Origin: Bacillus infantis
Lineage (GTDB): Bacteria > Bacillota > Bacilli > Bacillales > Cytobacillaceae
Length of the DNA stretch: 64,000 nucleotides
Assembly: GCF_020171945.1 (NCBI RefSeq)
Contig: NZ_JAIVAP010000001.1
Coordinates: forward strand, 186,001 to 250,000
Direction: 5' to 3'
Shown: one piece after another, positions 1-8,184 of the stretch
How the letters are laid out: every line of letters begins with the position of its first letter
Numbering within the stretch: the stretch's first letter is position 1
The notes under the pieces: generated by a model
Seen by the model: only the letters and a program-made list of their open reading frames with translations
Database searches by the model: none
Told to the model about the DNA's origin: nothing
Made by a program: the position numbers and the translations under genes

Positions 1-958
1 CGGTTTTGTGCAGGCAGCGCATACTGGCATCGATTGAAGGGATACCTGTATGCCCTGTCCGCCAGGCTTCAAAGTGATTTTCATCATGAGTCCGGACAAG
101 TTTGTTTTCAATTACCTCTGCTTGTGATTCATTTTCATACCATTGTAGGGTTTCGCACCGTTCAAGCAGTTTGGATTGAAAAAGGCTGAGCTGCTGCTTC
201 TCGGCTTCAGTACATTCTTCAGCTTTCTTTGCTGCTTCCTGGTAGGCCATCCTGACTGATATATTTCCAAAAGCCAGGTAAGGGGAAAGCCTGCTGGAAG
301 AGAAAGAAGAAGCGAGCGGCTTTTGATAATTTTTTTCATAATTGGCGAGCTGCTCCCCGAGGAAAAATTCGAGCGTTTCGATTCCCCTTTTTTCTCCGCC
401 GTTCTGTCCAAACCGGATAGCATCTCCCTTAACTTTCATGCTAAGTGCCTTTTGGATAGAAAGATTCAGAAAATCCGGCACCTTATCCGGCACCCTGACA
501 GCAGCAGGGGGACTTGTCAGTTCCTCGAGCATTGATTCCTGCCAAAGCTTTCTGAAGGCTCCCTTGCTTTTGGGTCTCTCCAGCTGGCCGGGAGGATGGA
601 AAGGATAGAATGGCAGTCCTTTGGATTCCATCCACTCTGCGGCCAGTCTGTCAGTTTCCGAATCGTACTCCCTGTGAAAGAACAGGGAGAATTCACCGTG
701 TGTGTTCAGTAGCTCTTCAAGAATATCGATGATGGTCCCTTGAGCGGCAAATAATCTTCCTCCAAGTTCCCTGAGACTTTCATCAAGCTGCTCCAGCCCT
801 TCGGCAGCAAACTGGATATGGCGCTTTGAGACTTCCTTCCGGCTTATAAGCGGCCCTGCTATATATAAAGGGATAACCTCTTCCGCTGAAGCACATGCCT
901 CTGCGAGCGGCCGATGGTCATGTATCCTTAAATCTTTCCTGAACCATACAATATTCAT
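1..958 (-). CDS. phr: Deoxyribodipyrimidine photolyase, N-terminal part (cut by window edge)
   Basis: Light-driven repair of cyclobutane pyrimidine dimers by a flavoprotein. Translating the minus strand from the ATG at 958 gives a protein that opens MNIVWFRKDLRIHDHRPLAE, the usual first strand of the photolyase antenna domain. FFHREYDSETDRLAAEW follows near residue 95. Near the window edge comes TGIPSIDASMR, matching the TGxPxxDAxMR motif that begins the FAD-binding helical domain. A GGAGTGA ribosome binding site lies just upstream of the start. The reading frame runs off position 1, so about the last third (most of the FAD site) is outside the window; this is not a real truncation. It looks like a class I CPD photolyase; a cryptochrome cannot be excluded from this part. 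Confidence 0.9.
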   Translation of the reverse strand, partial: MNIVWFRKDLRIHDHRPLAEACASAEEVIPLYIAGPLISRKEVSKRHIQFAAEGLEQLDESLRELGGRLFAAQGTIIDILEELLNTHGEFSLFFHREYDSETDRLAAEWMESKGLPFYPFHPPGQLERPKSKGAFRKLWQESMLEELTSPPAAVRVPDKVPDFLNLSIQKALSMKVKGDAIRFGQNGGEKRGIETLEFFLGEQLANYEKNYQKPLASSFSSSRLSPYLAFGNISVRMAYQEAAKKAEECTEAEKQQLSLFQSKLLERCETLQWYENESQAEVIENKLVRTHDENHFEAWRTGHTGIPSIDASMRCLHKT

Positions 959-1030
959 AACAAATCACTCCGAAACTAGTATAGCGTCTCTTTCTATTAT
1001 ACTGAAATAAGAGGGAAAAAGCTGGGTAAA

Positions 1031-1167
1031 AGAAAAGCGGAAGCGGCTTGGTCAGAGCCGACAGCATAAGACTCACAGGAATAAAAGGCGTTCTTTGCCC
1101 TAAATTCCTGTGAGTCTTATGACTCGAGGCTCTAGACGCTGGAGCTGGACAAAGAAAAGCGGAAGCT
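1031..1167. repeat. Structured ~120-bp repeat, copy A, plus a truncated start of a second copy
   Basis: The stretch begins agaaaagcgg and ends ggagctggacaa, as do the copies at 61.8-62.3 kb. Between these ends it folds into nested stems: AGCG/CGCT outermost, GAGCC/GGCTC in the middle, and a long inner hairpin from CATAAGACTCACAGGAAT to its complement ATTCCTGTGAGTCTTATG, around the conserved loop gttctttgcc. From 1152 the conserved 5' end starts again and stops after about 16 bases. The element fills the gap between the photolyase start and the ilvE terminator, and no gene is seen there. Confidence 0.8.
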
Positions 1168-1196
1168 GTTCTCCTTTAATTTCAATCAGCCAACAG

Positions 1197-1223
1197 AAAA
1201 AAGCCCGGCAAATGCCGGGCCTT
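1197..1223 (-). terminator. Rho-independent terminator of ilvE
   Basis: On the minus strand GGCCCGGCA-TT-TGCCGGGCTT is followed by a T run, 30 bases after the ilvE stop codon. Confidence 0.85.
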
Positions 1224-1250
1224 TCAAGCAGCAGGATCAAAAATTCAATT

Positions 1251-2345
1251 TCACACCTTAGCAGGGGCAGGTTTCTCCACTTTCACCGTCCATCCGAAAG
1301 GATCAGCGACTCTGCCATACTGGATGCCAGTCAATGTATCATACAGTTTCCGGCTCAGCGCCCCGGTTTCTCCATTGTTGATGACAAGTTTTTCATCCTG
1401 CCACAGAAATTCGCCGATCGGGGAAATGACAGCTGCCGTCCCTGTGCCAAATGCTTCCTCCAGCTCACCATTCCTGTAAGCCTGCACCAGCTCCTCGATG
1501 GAGATTCTTTTTTCCGTAACCCTGTGTCCCCATTTTTCAAGCAGTGCAATGATTGAATTCCTTGTAACACCTTCGAGTATGCTTCCATTTAAAGAAGGCG
1601 TGATGATTTCTCCGTTCACTTTGAAAAACACATTCATGCTTCCTACTTCTTCAATATACTTTTTCTCTTTTCCATCCAGCCATAATACCTGGGCATAGCC
1701 GCCTTTGCCGGCACCCTGCTGGGCTTTCAGGCTTCCGGCATAATTGCCTCCTGTCTTGGCATTGCCGGTGCCGCCCGGCACGGCCCTGACGAATTCCCGT
1801 TCTACAGCAATCTTTACGGGATTGATCCCTTCCTTATAATAGGCACCCACAGGGGAAAGGATGATGATGAACTGGTAGCTTGCAGATGGAGCCACTCCCA
1901 AATATGGTTCTGTGGAGATGACAAACGGCCGTATATAAAGGGAAGTGCCTTCAGCAGAAGGAACCCACTCTTCTTCGACCACCAGCAGTTTTTTGAGGAC
2001 TTCAAGCGCCAGCTCCTCGTCGATGGGCGGAATGCAAAGCCTGCTGTTGGATCTGTTAAGCCTCTGGAGGTTTTGTTCCGGCCTGAATAAAAGGATATCC
2101 TGATCCTTTGTCCGGTATGCTTTCAGCCCTTCAAAGACGCTTTGGCCGTAATGGAAAATCATGGCTGCCGGATCCAATGTGATAGGCTGATAGGGAATGA
2201 TGCGGGGATCATGCCAGCCGAACCCTTCCTTATAGTCCATCACAAACATATGGTCAGTGAAATTTCTGCCAAATTCCAGTGCAGCAGCTTCCGGCTTGAC
2301 CTTTTTCTCTTCCCTTAAAGTTGCGCTGATCTGGCAATCTGTCAT
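1251..2345 (-). CDS. ilvE: Branched-chain amino acid aminotransferase
   Basis: PLP-dependent (fold type IV) enzyme that interconverts Leu, Ile and Val with their 2-oxo acids, using glutamate/2-oxoglutarate. The 364 residues are full length for the longer BCAT type. Family landmarks are HYGQSVFEGLKAYR near residue 66, GTGNAKTGGNYAGS with the PLP lysine at about K197, the EEVGSMNVFF strand, and the C-terminal GTGTAAVISPIGE. The ATG at 2345 has an AAAAGGAG site upstream. A sigma-A-like promoter and a ~145-nt leader containing a short ORF precede it. The gene is transcribed alone and ends at a clear terminator. Confidence 0.95.
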   Translation of the reverse strand: MTDCQISATLREEKKVKPEAAALEFGRNFTDHMFVMDYKEGFGWHDPRIIPYQPITLDPAAMIFHYGQSVFEGLKAYRTKDQDILLFRPEQNLQRLNRSNSRLCIPPIDEELALEVLKKLLVVEEEWVPSAEGTSLYIRPFVISTEPYLGVAPSASYQFIIILSPVGAYYKEGINPVKIAVEREFVRAVPGGTGNAKTGGNYAGSLKAQQGAGKGGYAQVLWLDGKEKKYIEEVGSMNVFFKVNGEIITPSLNGSILEGVTRNSIIALLEKWGHRVTEKRISIEELVQAYRNGELEEAFGTGTAAVISPIGEFLWQDEKLVINNGETGALSRKLYDTLTGIQYGRVADPFGWTVKVEKPAPAKV

Positions 2346-2443
2346 TTTTGAAAAACTCCTTTTCTGCTATTATGCTTTGAAGTGTTGAAGGGAATGGGTG
2401 AAAAAGAGGCAAATGATGTGAAGGCGATACCGCACCTGACCAT
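2342..2443 (-). CDS. Putative 33-aa leader peptide overlapping the ilvE start
   Basis: An ATG at 2443 follows a good GGGAGGGTG site by three bases and opens a 33-codon frame (MVRCGIAFTSF...GVFQK). Its TGA stop overlaps the ilvE ATG in an ATGA junction. The start codon lies in a 7-bp stem (GCAAATG/CATTTGC) that is followed by CTCTTTTT. The peptide has no run of Leu, Ile or Val codons, so a classical attenuator peptide is not obvious. Translational coupling to ilvE is possible, and so is chance. Confidence 0.35.
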   Translation of the reverse strand: MVRCGIAFTSFASFSPIPFNTSKHNSRKGVFQK

Positions 2444-2498
2444 TTGCACCCTCCCTTGCTTATTTTTCCATTAATCAATCTTTAATAATATTCTTAAT

Positions 2499-2527
2499 AT
2501 TATGGCAACCCTTCAATTAAATGTCAA
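2499..2527 (-). promoter_or_regulatory. Sigma-A-like promoter for ilvE
   Basis: On the minus strand TTGACA (2522-2527) is separated by 17 bases from CATAAT (2499-2504). The -35 is perfect and the -10 matches five of six. Transcription would start near 2492, giving a leader of roughly 145 nt before the ilvE ATG. Confidence 0.7.
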
Positions 2528-2532
2528 GAACT

Positions 2533-3129
2533 TTATCCTTGCTGACTTTGTGCACCCTCAGCAAGATCGAAAAGGAATCCATATACAAGACTGTATGCAT
2601 CCCCGACTGACAAATCACCATGAAAACCAGGAAGTGCATCAAGGGAAAAATTCAAATTCCAGATGCCTTCACCTGAATCAAACATCAGATCATAAGCGTC
2701 CCCGTCCCCATTAAGCCCCTTATCAAGGCTGTCTTTCAAGTATTTCTGAAATTTCTTCTGAAGCTTTAATCCAAGCATAATATCGTAATTGCCGAACACA
2801 TCATCCACCTCAAGAGAGACAGCATCTGCACCAATGACATCAAACCATTTGGACTCCATGTATACAAACTCGCGTTTATGATCACGGAAATAGGAAATCG
2901 GCTTTTTCAGAAATTCCGGCGATTCTTCATCAAGAATTTCTTCCGTTTCCTTATCGCCTCTTTCCAAATAAGCCTCACGGAAGCGGTCTCCCTCATTGCC
3001 GAATGTAAATGCTTCAGCTGAATCAGCGTCTGTCATTCCGAGATATTCTTTTTCTTTTTCAAATATCAGAGCTGTCCCTTTCTCTTTTTGTTCTTTTTCT
3101 ATGTATGAAGCAAGATTTTCTTTTAGCAT
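2533..3129 (-). CDS. Conserved protein of unknown function, ilvE neighbour
   Basis: A 198-residue, acidic, soluble protein with no signal peptide or membrane segment. Distinctive stretches are SPEFLKKPISYFRDHKREFVYMESKWFD and SLEVDDVFGNYDIMLGLKLQKK. I recall relatives of this length in Bacillaceae, often labelled branched-chain aminotransferase by association with ilvE. It has no PLP motif and is too short to be an aminotransferase, so that label should not be used. An AAAAAGGAG site precedes the ATG at 3129. It lies upstream of ilvE on the same strand, but ilvE has its own promoter directly after this gene's stop. Confidence 0.8.
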   Translation of the reverse strand: MLKENLASYIEKEQKEKGTALIFEKEKEYLGMTDADSAEAFTFGNEGDRFREAYLERGDKETEEILDEESPEFLKKPISYFRDHKREFVYMESKWFDVIGADAVSLEVDDVFGNYDIMLGLKLQKKFQKYLKDSLDKGLNGDGDAYDLMFDSGEGIWNLNFSLDALPGFHGDLSVGDAYSLVYGFLFDLAEGAQSQQG

Positions 3130-3287
3130 AAGTCTTCTCCTTTTTCAGCGGTTTGCAGATTTCATTCCCGGAATATTTCACCGGCTTATAAGCAGTATAC
3201 CATTCCTTTCAGGCTTCACATAACACTAGAATCCGGGGCAGGGCAGGGACCCCGGGGAATATTGCTTTATGAAGAGCCGGTTTGCGG

Positions 3288-4682
3288 TTATTCCAATAGG
3301 TCCATCTGCACTTCCAGTGCTGCCCTGCTCCCGCTTTCCACTGCTCCATTCATATAGCCCTGATAAAGGATGGAGGTATGCTCCCCGGCAAAATAGCAGC
3401 TTCCCTCCTTCTCCATCTCCACTCCTGCAAAGCCTGTATGCTGGCCGACCTTCCTGAAGGAATACGACCCCCCGGTCCAGCTGCCGGCAATCCAGTAGGA
3501 AACCAGATCCCTGCCATTATATTCTTCTGCTGCACCTGTGAACAGCCGTGATAAGTCCTGCAGGAATTTCTCCCTATGCTTTATCTTGCCTTCTTTCATT
3601 AAGCGGACGGCTTCCTTTCCGCCTGCATAATGCACAAGGATCCCGGCATCCCCCTTTTGTGCCCGGGTAGCTTCAAAGGCGGATTGAAACATATTATTGG
3701 TATAGATCGTGCCGGTGCTGGCAAACTTCTCCCATAATCTGCTGCTGAATTGAAAATGTGCTTTAAAATTATGGCCCATGCCAAGCTCTTCTATTGCTTT
3801 TGTTTTTAGAGGACTGAATCCGCTCTCTGTGTAATCCACGGTATGTCTTAAAACAGTAAAAGGAATGGCCATCACGACTTTGCCCGCATAAATTTCCTTT
3901 CTTTTTCCTGCTGATTGAAACGCGAGGAAATACCCGCCCTGCCCGCAGGCTTTGATGCTTGTAAGCTGGTGGTCATAAAAGATAGATCCGTTAAGTTTCT
4001 CCTTTAATTTTTCAATGATGAGGTCGTTCCCGCCCCTCACTCTGTATCTTTCATCAGAGGTGCCGAACACATTGAAATGTGAGCCATTCAGCCCTCCTAC
4101 AAGGCTGATGAGGTTAAGGGCGCTCTGTTCTGCGCAATCTGCCCCATATTCAATTGTATATGCATCGCATAAAAGCTGGCCAAACTCAGAGTCTGTCCCT
4201 CCCTCTATATTTTGATCTATCCAGTCAACGATCGACATGCTGTCAAGCTCTTTCGCACGCTTTGAATGCCGGCTGTACAATGGAGGGAATTCACAATGCC
4301 TGTATTCTTCTGTGACAGAGTCAGCTATCCGGCTGTAGAGATCCTCGATCTTCTCCCCGGGGATGCTTTTTCCATTAATAAGATAAAGCGGCTTCCCCCC
4401 TTCTTTTTCGAAGCTGGTCAGGTCATCTGTCTGCAAACCGAGTTCGGAGATCAGGCCAAGTATTTCTTTATGGTTAGAATCAATGAACTCTCCTCCGCAT
4501 TCAGCAAACTGCCCTTCCGCAAAAAAAGTCCGGTTTGTACGGCATCTGCCGCCTGCGTCTGCCTGTGCTTCAAAAACCACAGCTTCGATTCCTGCCTGCT
4601 TCAGCCGGTAAGCGCAGGTAAGTCCTGCGAGTCCTGCACCAATGATGGCGATAGCCTGCTGTTTTATTTCAACCCTGTCCAT
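3288..4682 (-). CDS. Flavin monoamine oxidase family protein
   Basis: FAD-dependent oxidase expected to oxidise an amine or amino acid to an imine with release of H2O2; the substrate cannot be read from sequence. The N-terminal dinucleotide fold AIIGAGLAGLTCAYRLKQAG is followed by FEAQADAGGRCRTN. The C-terminal FAD signature is AGEHTSILYQGYMNGAVESG. The ATG at 4682 (MDRVEIK, 464 aa) is preferred over an in-frame start at 4724 because AGGAGTG lies six bases before it. There is no signal peptide, so it is cytosolic. It appears monocistronic. Confidence 0.85.
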   Translation of the reverse strand: MDRVEIKQQAIAIIGAGLAGLTCAYRLKQAGIEAVVFEAQADAGGRCRTNRTFFAEGQFAECGGEFIDSNHKEILGLISELGLQTDDLTSFEKEGGKPLYLINGKSIPGEKIEDLYSRIADSVTEEYRHCEFPPLYSRHSKRAKELDSMSIVDWIDQNIEGGTDSEFGQLLCDAYTIEYGADCAEQSALNLISLVGGLNGSHFNVFGTSDERYRVRGGNDLIIEKLKEKLNGSIFYDHQLTSIKACGQGGYFLAFQSAGKRKEIYAGKVVMAIPFTVLRHTVDYTESGFSPLKTKAIEELGMGHNFKAHFQFSSRLWEKFASTGTIYTNNMFQSAFEATRAQKGDAGILVHYAGGKEAVRLMKEGKIKHREKFLQDLSRLFTGAAEEYNGRDLVSYWIAGSWTGGSYSFRKVGQHTGFAGVEMEKEGSCYFAGEHTSILYQGYMNGAVESGSRAALEVQMDLLE

Positions 4683-4793
4683 AATGTCACTCCTGTGCCA
4701 ACTTGAAATTGCAAAATATAGCATTCCCTCAATGCCTGTTCTTGAATCCTTAATATATAAGGGATTAAATGTATAAAGTCCTTCTTTGAAATA

Positions 4794-4833
4794 AAAAGAA
4801 ACAGAGCAGCCTATGGGGAGCTCTGCTCTGTTT
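4794..4833 (-). terminator. Terminator after the flavodoxin-fold reductase
   Basis: An 11-bp stem AAACAGAGCAG/CTGCTCTGTTT is followed on the minus strand by CTTTTTATTTC. Confidence 0.85.
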
Positions 4834-4844
4834 CGTCCTAACAG

Positions 4845-5471
4845 TTATTCTTCAATCACATTGCCTTCTGCAGGGATGGGATGGTTTTTCAGCATGCTGG
4901 CAAAATGGTATAAATTATAGGCCAGAATTTTTGCATGCTGCTTGGTGAAGCTGTTTTTATAGCCTTCCGCCTCGATGAATGAGGGTCCCGGGCCTGCTTC
5001 CCCGACCCAATAGGCATCCACATTCGGCGGGATGGTAAAGCCGATGTGTGATAAGCCGTAAATGATGGATTTGGAAGCGTCCTTGGCTCCATCCTCATTG
5101 CCTGTTACAACGGCTCCGCCTACTTTATTATAATAAAGATATTGCCCCTTATCATTTGTCATGCTGCTCGCACCGTAGAGCCTCTCGATTGCCAGAGTGG
5201 CAATGCTGCTCTTTTCCCCGAGCCAGATCGGCGTCCCAATGACCAGGATATCCGCTTCTTTAACCTTCTCAAAGATTTCCGGCCACTCATCTCCTTCGCC
5301 TTCATCAGCGGAAATTCCATAGGAAATGTTGAAATCAGCAAGCCTGATTGTTTCTGATTCTACTCCAAGGGTGTCAAAATGACCGATTACCTCATCCATC
5401 AGCCGCTGGGTATTTGAGGGCTCTGCCCCTGCTTTTAAACTGCAATTAAGGAATAAACTCTTGATTTTCAT
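4845..5471 (-). CDS. Flavodoxin-fold NAD(P)H-dependent FMN reductase family protein
   Basis: A 208-residue protein of the NADPH-dependent FMN reductase/WrbA-like group. It opens MKIKSLFLNCSLKAGAEPSNTQ, where the SLK...SNT loop would bind FMN phosphate. ADILVIGTPIWLGEKSS near residue 92 and GGAVVTGNEDGAK near residue 136 form the rest of the flavin pocket. The physiological substrate (quinone, azo or flavin reduction) cannot be told. It is a single-gene unit with its own terminator. Confidence 0.85.
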   Translation of the reverse strand: MKIKSLFLNCSLKAGAEPSNTQRLMDEVIGHFDTLGVESETIRLADFNISYGISADEGEGDEWPEIFEKVKEADILVIGTPIWLGEKSSIATLAIERLYGASSMTNDKGQYLYYNKVGGAVVTGNEDGAKDASKSIIYGLSHIGFTIPPNVDAYWVGEAGPGPSFIEAEGYKNSFTKQHAKILAYNLYHFASMLKNHPIPAEGNVIEE

Positions 5472-5712
5472 ACGATAGCCTCCTTACGTTCTCTCCTGTT
5501 ATATATCCTCAGAGAAATCCCGCAAACATGGAGATGTGCACAAAAGGCCTTTTGAAAAAAAGAACAACTTCCCTTGATTTCATTAATATAATGTATTACA
5601 GCACCGATTATTTTTAGGCATTTTCCTTCGTCCCTGTGCTCCATCAAAAGACCCGGTATGCTCCATTTGCGCGGGTTCTTTCCATAAACCAACTGAAAAG
5701 CGGTGATAAAGA

Positions 5713-6249
5713 GTGAAAACCGATTCGCTTTCTTCTTTCAGCTTTCAGAATCTGCAGGAGAGCAGTCTTACCTTTGAACAGGTTTTTGAACGCATCCTGC
5801 GCTTTATGTCCCGGCAGCCTTCAGGCAACTACAGGCTGATGGTCGGTACAGATTCACAGGTTCATCCCGAGTCGACCCGTTTTATAACGGGTATTGTTAT
5901 CCAGAATGAAGGAAAGGGAGCCTGGGCCTGTATAAGGAAAACGACTGTCCCCCGGCAGATGCAGCAGCTGCACGAACGTATTTCGTTTGAAACCTCCCTG
6001 ACCGAGGAAGTTGTAGCCCTCTTCGATGATGGGAAAAAGAACAGGATGATTGATTTGGTTCTGCCTCATGTCTACAAAGGAGCGACTTTTACGATAGAAG
6101 GGCATATCGATATCGGAGCGGGACCAAGGAATAAAACAAGGGAATATGTAAATGAAATGGTTGCAAGGCTTGAGTCTATGGGTCTTGAGCCAAAAATAAA
6201 GCCGGACGCCTTTGTGGCATCCAGCTATGCAAACCGTTTTACTAAATAA
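5713..6249 (+). CDS. ykuK: YkuK-like RNase H-fold protein (DUF458)
   Basis: A 178-residue homologue of B. subtilis YkuK. The strand YRLMVGTDSQVHPESTRFITGIVI carries the first acidic residue of an RNase H-like fold. GHIDIGAGPRNKTREYV near residue 132 is the other conserved block. The biochemical role is not established. Translation probably starts at the GTG at 5713, seven bases after AAGCGGTGA. It is one of few plus-strand genes here and is convergent with the CoxG-like gene. Confidence 0.85.
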   Translation: MKTDSLSSFSFQNLQESSLTFEQVFERILRFMSRQPSGNYRLMVGTDSQVHPESTRFITGIVIQNEGKGAWACIRKTTVPRQMQQLHERISFETSLTEEVVALFDDGKKNRMIDLVLPHVYKGATFTIEGHIDIGAGPRNKTREYVNEMVARLESMGLEPKIKPDAFVASSYANRFTK

Positions 6250-6253
6250 GCAA

Positions 6254-6718
6254 TTATAGAGGGGTCTTGATCCTTTTGTTATAATTCTCTTCAGCTTTCC
6301 GGGCAACCGCCTCTGTCAGTTCCACTGTGATGGAGGGGAGGGATGAACTCAAAATGCTGTTGGCCATCTTTGCCATCAGGCCCTCGGCCCTAATGGTCAG
6401 GCAGCCGGTCATGATATTGGTCCGGTTCTCTTTTTTTGCCCAAAAATAGCCTTCACCAGTAATCTTTTCGTTGATCCCATCAAGGTTGAAAGTCACTTTT
6501 TCCGGCTCCTGCCAGGTGACTATCTCCACCTTCAGCTGAATTTTCTTCTTCATGATGCCCACATCTGTGTAAAAGCTCCAAGTTGATTCGCGGTCATTGA
6601 TGATCTTATGGTCAATATATCCGGGCACAAGCGGGGCCCACCGGTCAATATTGCTGACGAACTCCCACAAAGATTCAATCGGTATATTTACTTCCGCCTG
6701 GTGGCTGCAGCTGGCCAT
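6254..6718 (-). CDS. CoxG/SRPBCC family protein
   Basis: A 154-residue single-domain START/SRPBCC fold protein of the CoxG (carbon monoxide dehydrogenase subunit G) group. It begins with the family pattern ASCSHQAEVNIPIESLWEFVSNIDRWAPLVPGY. Members are small ligand-binding or assembly proteins often found beside molybdenum hydroxylases, but no such enzyme is in this window. An AAAGGGAG site precedes the ATG. It lies 79 bases beyond the end of the pyrimidine operon on the same strand and could be cotranscribed with it. Confidence 0.75.
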   Translation of the reverse strand: MASCSHQAEVNIPIESLWEFVSNIDRWAPLVPGYIDHKIINDRESTWSFYTDVGIMKKKIQLKVEIVTWQEPEKVTFNLDGINEKITGEGYFWAKKENRTNIMTGCLTIRAEGLMAKMANSILSSSLPSITVELTEAVARKAEENYNKRIKTPL

Positions 6719-6797
6719 ATATCAAACTCCCTTTTCTAAATAGGTTTATTCAATATCTTATTCTTATCCATTTTTCATTATGCTTGAATGCAGCCGT

Positions 6798-8153
6798 TCA
6801 CAGGATACTTTCCAAGCTCTCCTTAAGGGTATTGATAACCAGGCCGGCATCTTCTTCTTTGATGTTGAGAGGCGGCGACAGTGCCAGGACGTTATTGAAG
6901 CCTGCCACGGTTGCTCCATTTTTCCCGATCAGCACTCCCTTCTCCCGGCAGGAGGCTATGACTTTATTGACAAGGCTGGCGTCTAGGGGTTCTTTCGTCT
7001 GTTTGCTGCTGACGAGCTCTATCCCGATCAAAAGCCCTTTCCCCCTGACATCGCCAACAAAAGGATGATCCGCAAGACGTGAGGCAAGCTCCTTTTTCAT
7101 CTTCTCTCCAAGATCAGCGGAACGTTTATACAGGTTTTCCTCTTCAAGAATTTCAAGATTTTTGAGCGCCAGTGCACAGGCAGCCGGATTTCCGCCGAAT
7201 GTATTGATATGCCGGAAATAGTCGTATTCCCCGCTCCCCTTGAACGCTTCATAGATCTCTTTCTTCACAGCAGTGGCTGACAGCGGGAGATAAGCGCTCG
7301 TGATTCCCTTTGCCATTGTGATAATGTCCGGCCTGACACCGTCATGCATAAAGCCAAAAGGCTTTCCTGTCCGCCCGAAGCCGCAGATCACCTCATCAGA
7401 GATCAAAAGGGCTCCATGCTTTTCGCACACCTCTTTGACAGCCTTCATATATCCTTCCTGCGGGGTGATGATTCCGCCGCCGGTGATGATTGGCTCCATG
7501 ATCATCGCGGCAATGGTCTCGCTCAGCTCCCATGTCATTGCCTGGTCTAGCGCTTTGACTGCAGGCAGTTCAGCAGGGCTGACATTGTGGACTTCATCTC
7601 TGTAAGAGTCTGGGGGCTGTACATGTATGAAGCCTGGAGAGAGCGGTTCATATTTGTATTTTCTTTGTGCCTGCCCTGTCGCAGCGAGCGATCCCATGGT
7701 ATTGCCATGATATGAACGGTAGCGTGACACAATTTTATAGCGCCCCGATTCTCCGCGCTGCTGATGATATTGCCTGGCGATTTTAAAGGCAGTTTCATTG
7801 GCTTCCGAGCCGCTGTTGGAAAAGAAAATAACATAGTCCCCGCCAAGCAGATCATTCAGCTTTTCAGCAAGTCTGATAGCTGGGCCATGGCTTTGGGTAA
7901 GCGGGAAATAAGGCATTTCCTTCAGCTGTTCATATGCCGCCTCCGCAAGTTCCTTCCTGCCATATCCGGCATTAACGCACCAAAGGCCCGCCATCGCATC
8001 CAAATAGCGTTTTCCGTCACTGGCAGTAATCCACGAGCCCTCAGCCTTTTCCGCGACAATGGTCGACTGCGGGCTGTAAGGCTTCATTGAATGCCAAACA
8101 TATTGATCATCCTGTTCAAGCAATGTTTTATTTCCATTCACTGATTGTGCCAC
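6798..8153 (-). CDS. Class III omega-aminotransferase (probable beta-alanine aminotransferase)
   Basis: PLP enzyme, 451 aa, of the beta-alanine/omega-amino acid:pyruvate aminotransferase group. Visible features are NAGYGRKELAEAAYEQ, the GSEANETAFKIARQYH cofactor loop, ISDEVICGFGRTGKPFGF, and the PLP lysine in ITMAKGITSAYLPLSA. The gene sits last in the pyrimidine catabolic operon, where the step after beta-ureidopropionase needs beta-alanine to be transaminated to malonate semialdehyde. That substrate is inferred from context. It starts 31 bases after the dehydrogenase stop. Confidence 0.85.
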   Translation of the reverse strand: MAQSVNGNKTLLEQDDQYVWHSMKPYSPQSTIVAEKAEGSWITASDGKRYLDAMAGLWCVNAGYGRKELAEAAYEQLKEMPYFPLTQSHGPAIRLAEKLNDLLGGDYVIFFSNSGSEANETAFKIARQYHQQRGESGRYKIVSRYRSYHGNTMGSLAATGQAQRKYKYEPLSPGFIHVQPPDSYRDEVHNVSPAELPAVKALDQAMTWELSETIAAMIMEPIITGGGIITPQEGYMKAVKEVCEKHGALLISDEVICGFGRTGKPFGFMHDGVRPDIITMAKGITSAYLPLSATAVKKEIYEAFKGSGEYDYFRHINTFGGNPAACALALKNLEILEEENLYKRSADLGEKMKKELASRLADHPFVGDVRGKGLLIGIELVSSKQTKEPLDASLVNKVIASCREKGVLIGKNGATVAGFNNVLALSPPLNIKEEDAGLVINTLKESLESIL

Positions 8154-8184
8154 CCGATCTCCTCCTCATTGCAATTGAGTATTT

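Noticed and set aside
2401-2492. A T-box-like word (GGTATCGCC after GGTG) in the ilvE leader
   Set aside because: The AGGGTGG core is not contiguous with it, the leader is too short for a full stem I, and the only hairpin with a T run has a weak 7-bp stem.
3233-3257. GC-rich inverted repeat CCGGGG/CCCCGG upstream of the amine oxidase stop
   Set aside because: No T run follows on either strand and the stem is only six bases, so a terminator is not supported.
5468-5692. Minus-strand 74-codon frame upstream of the flavodoxin-fold gene
   Set aside because: It lacks a ribosome binding site, overlaps the next start, and its composition looks non-coding.
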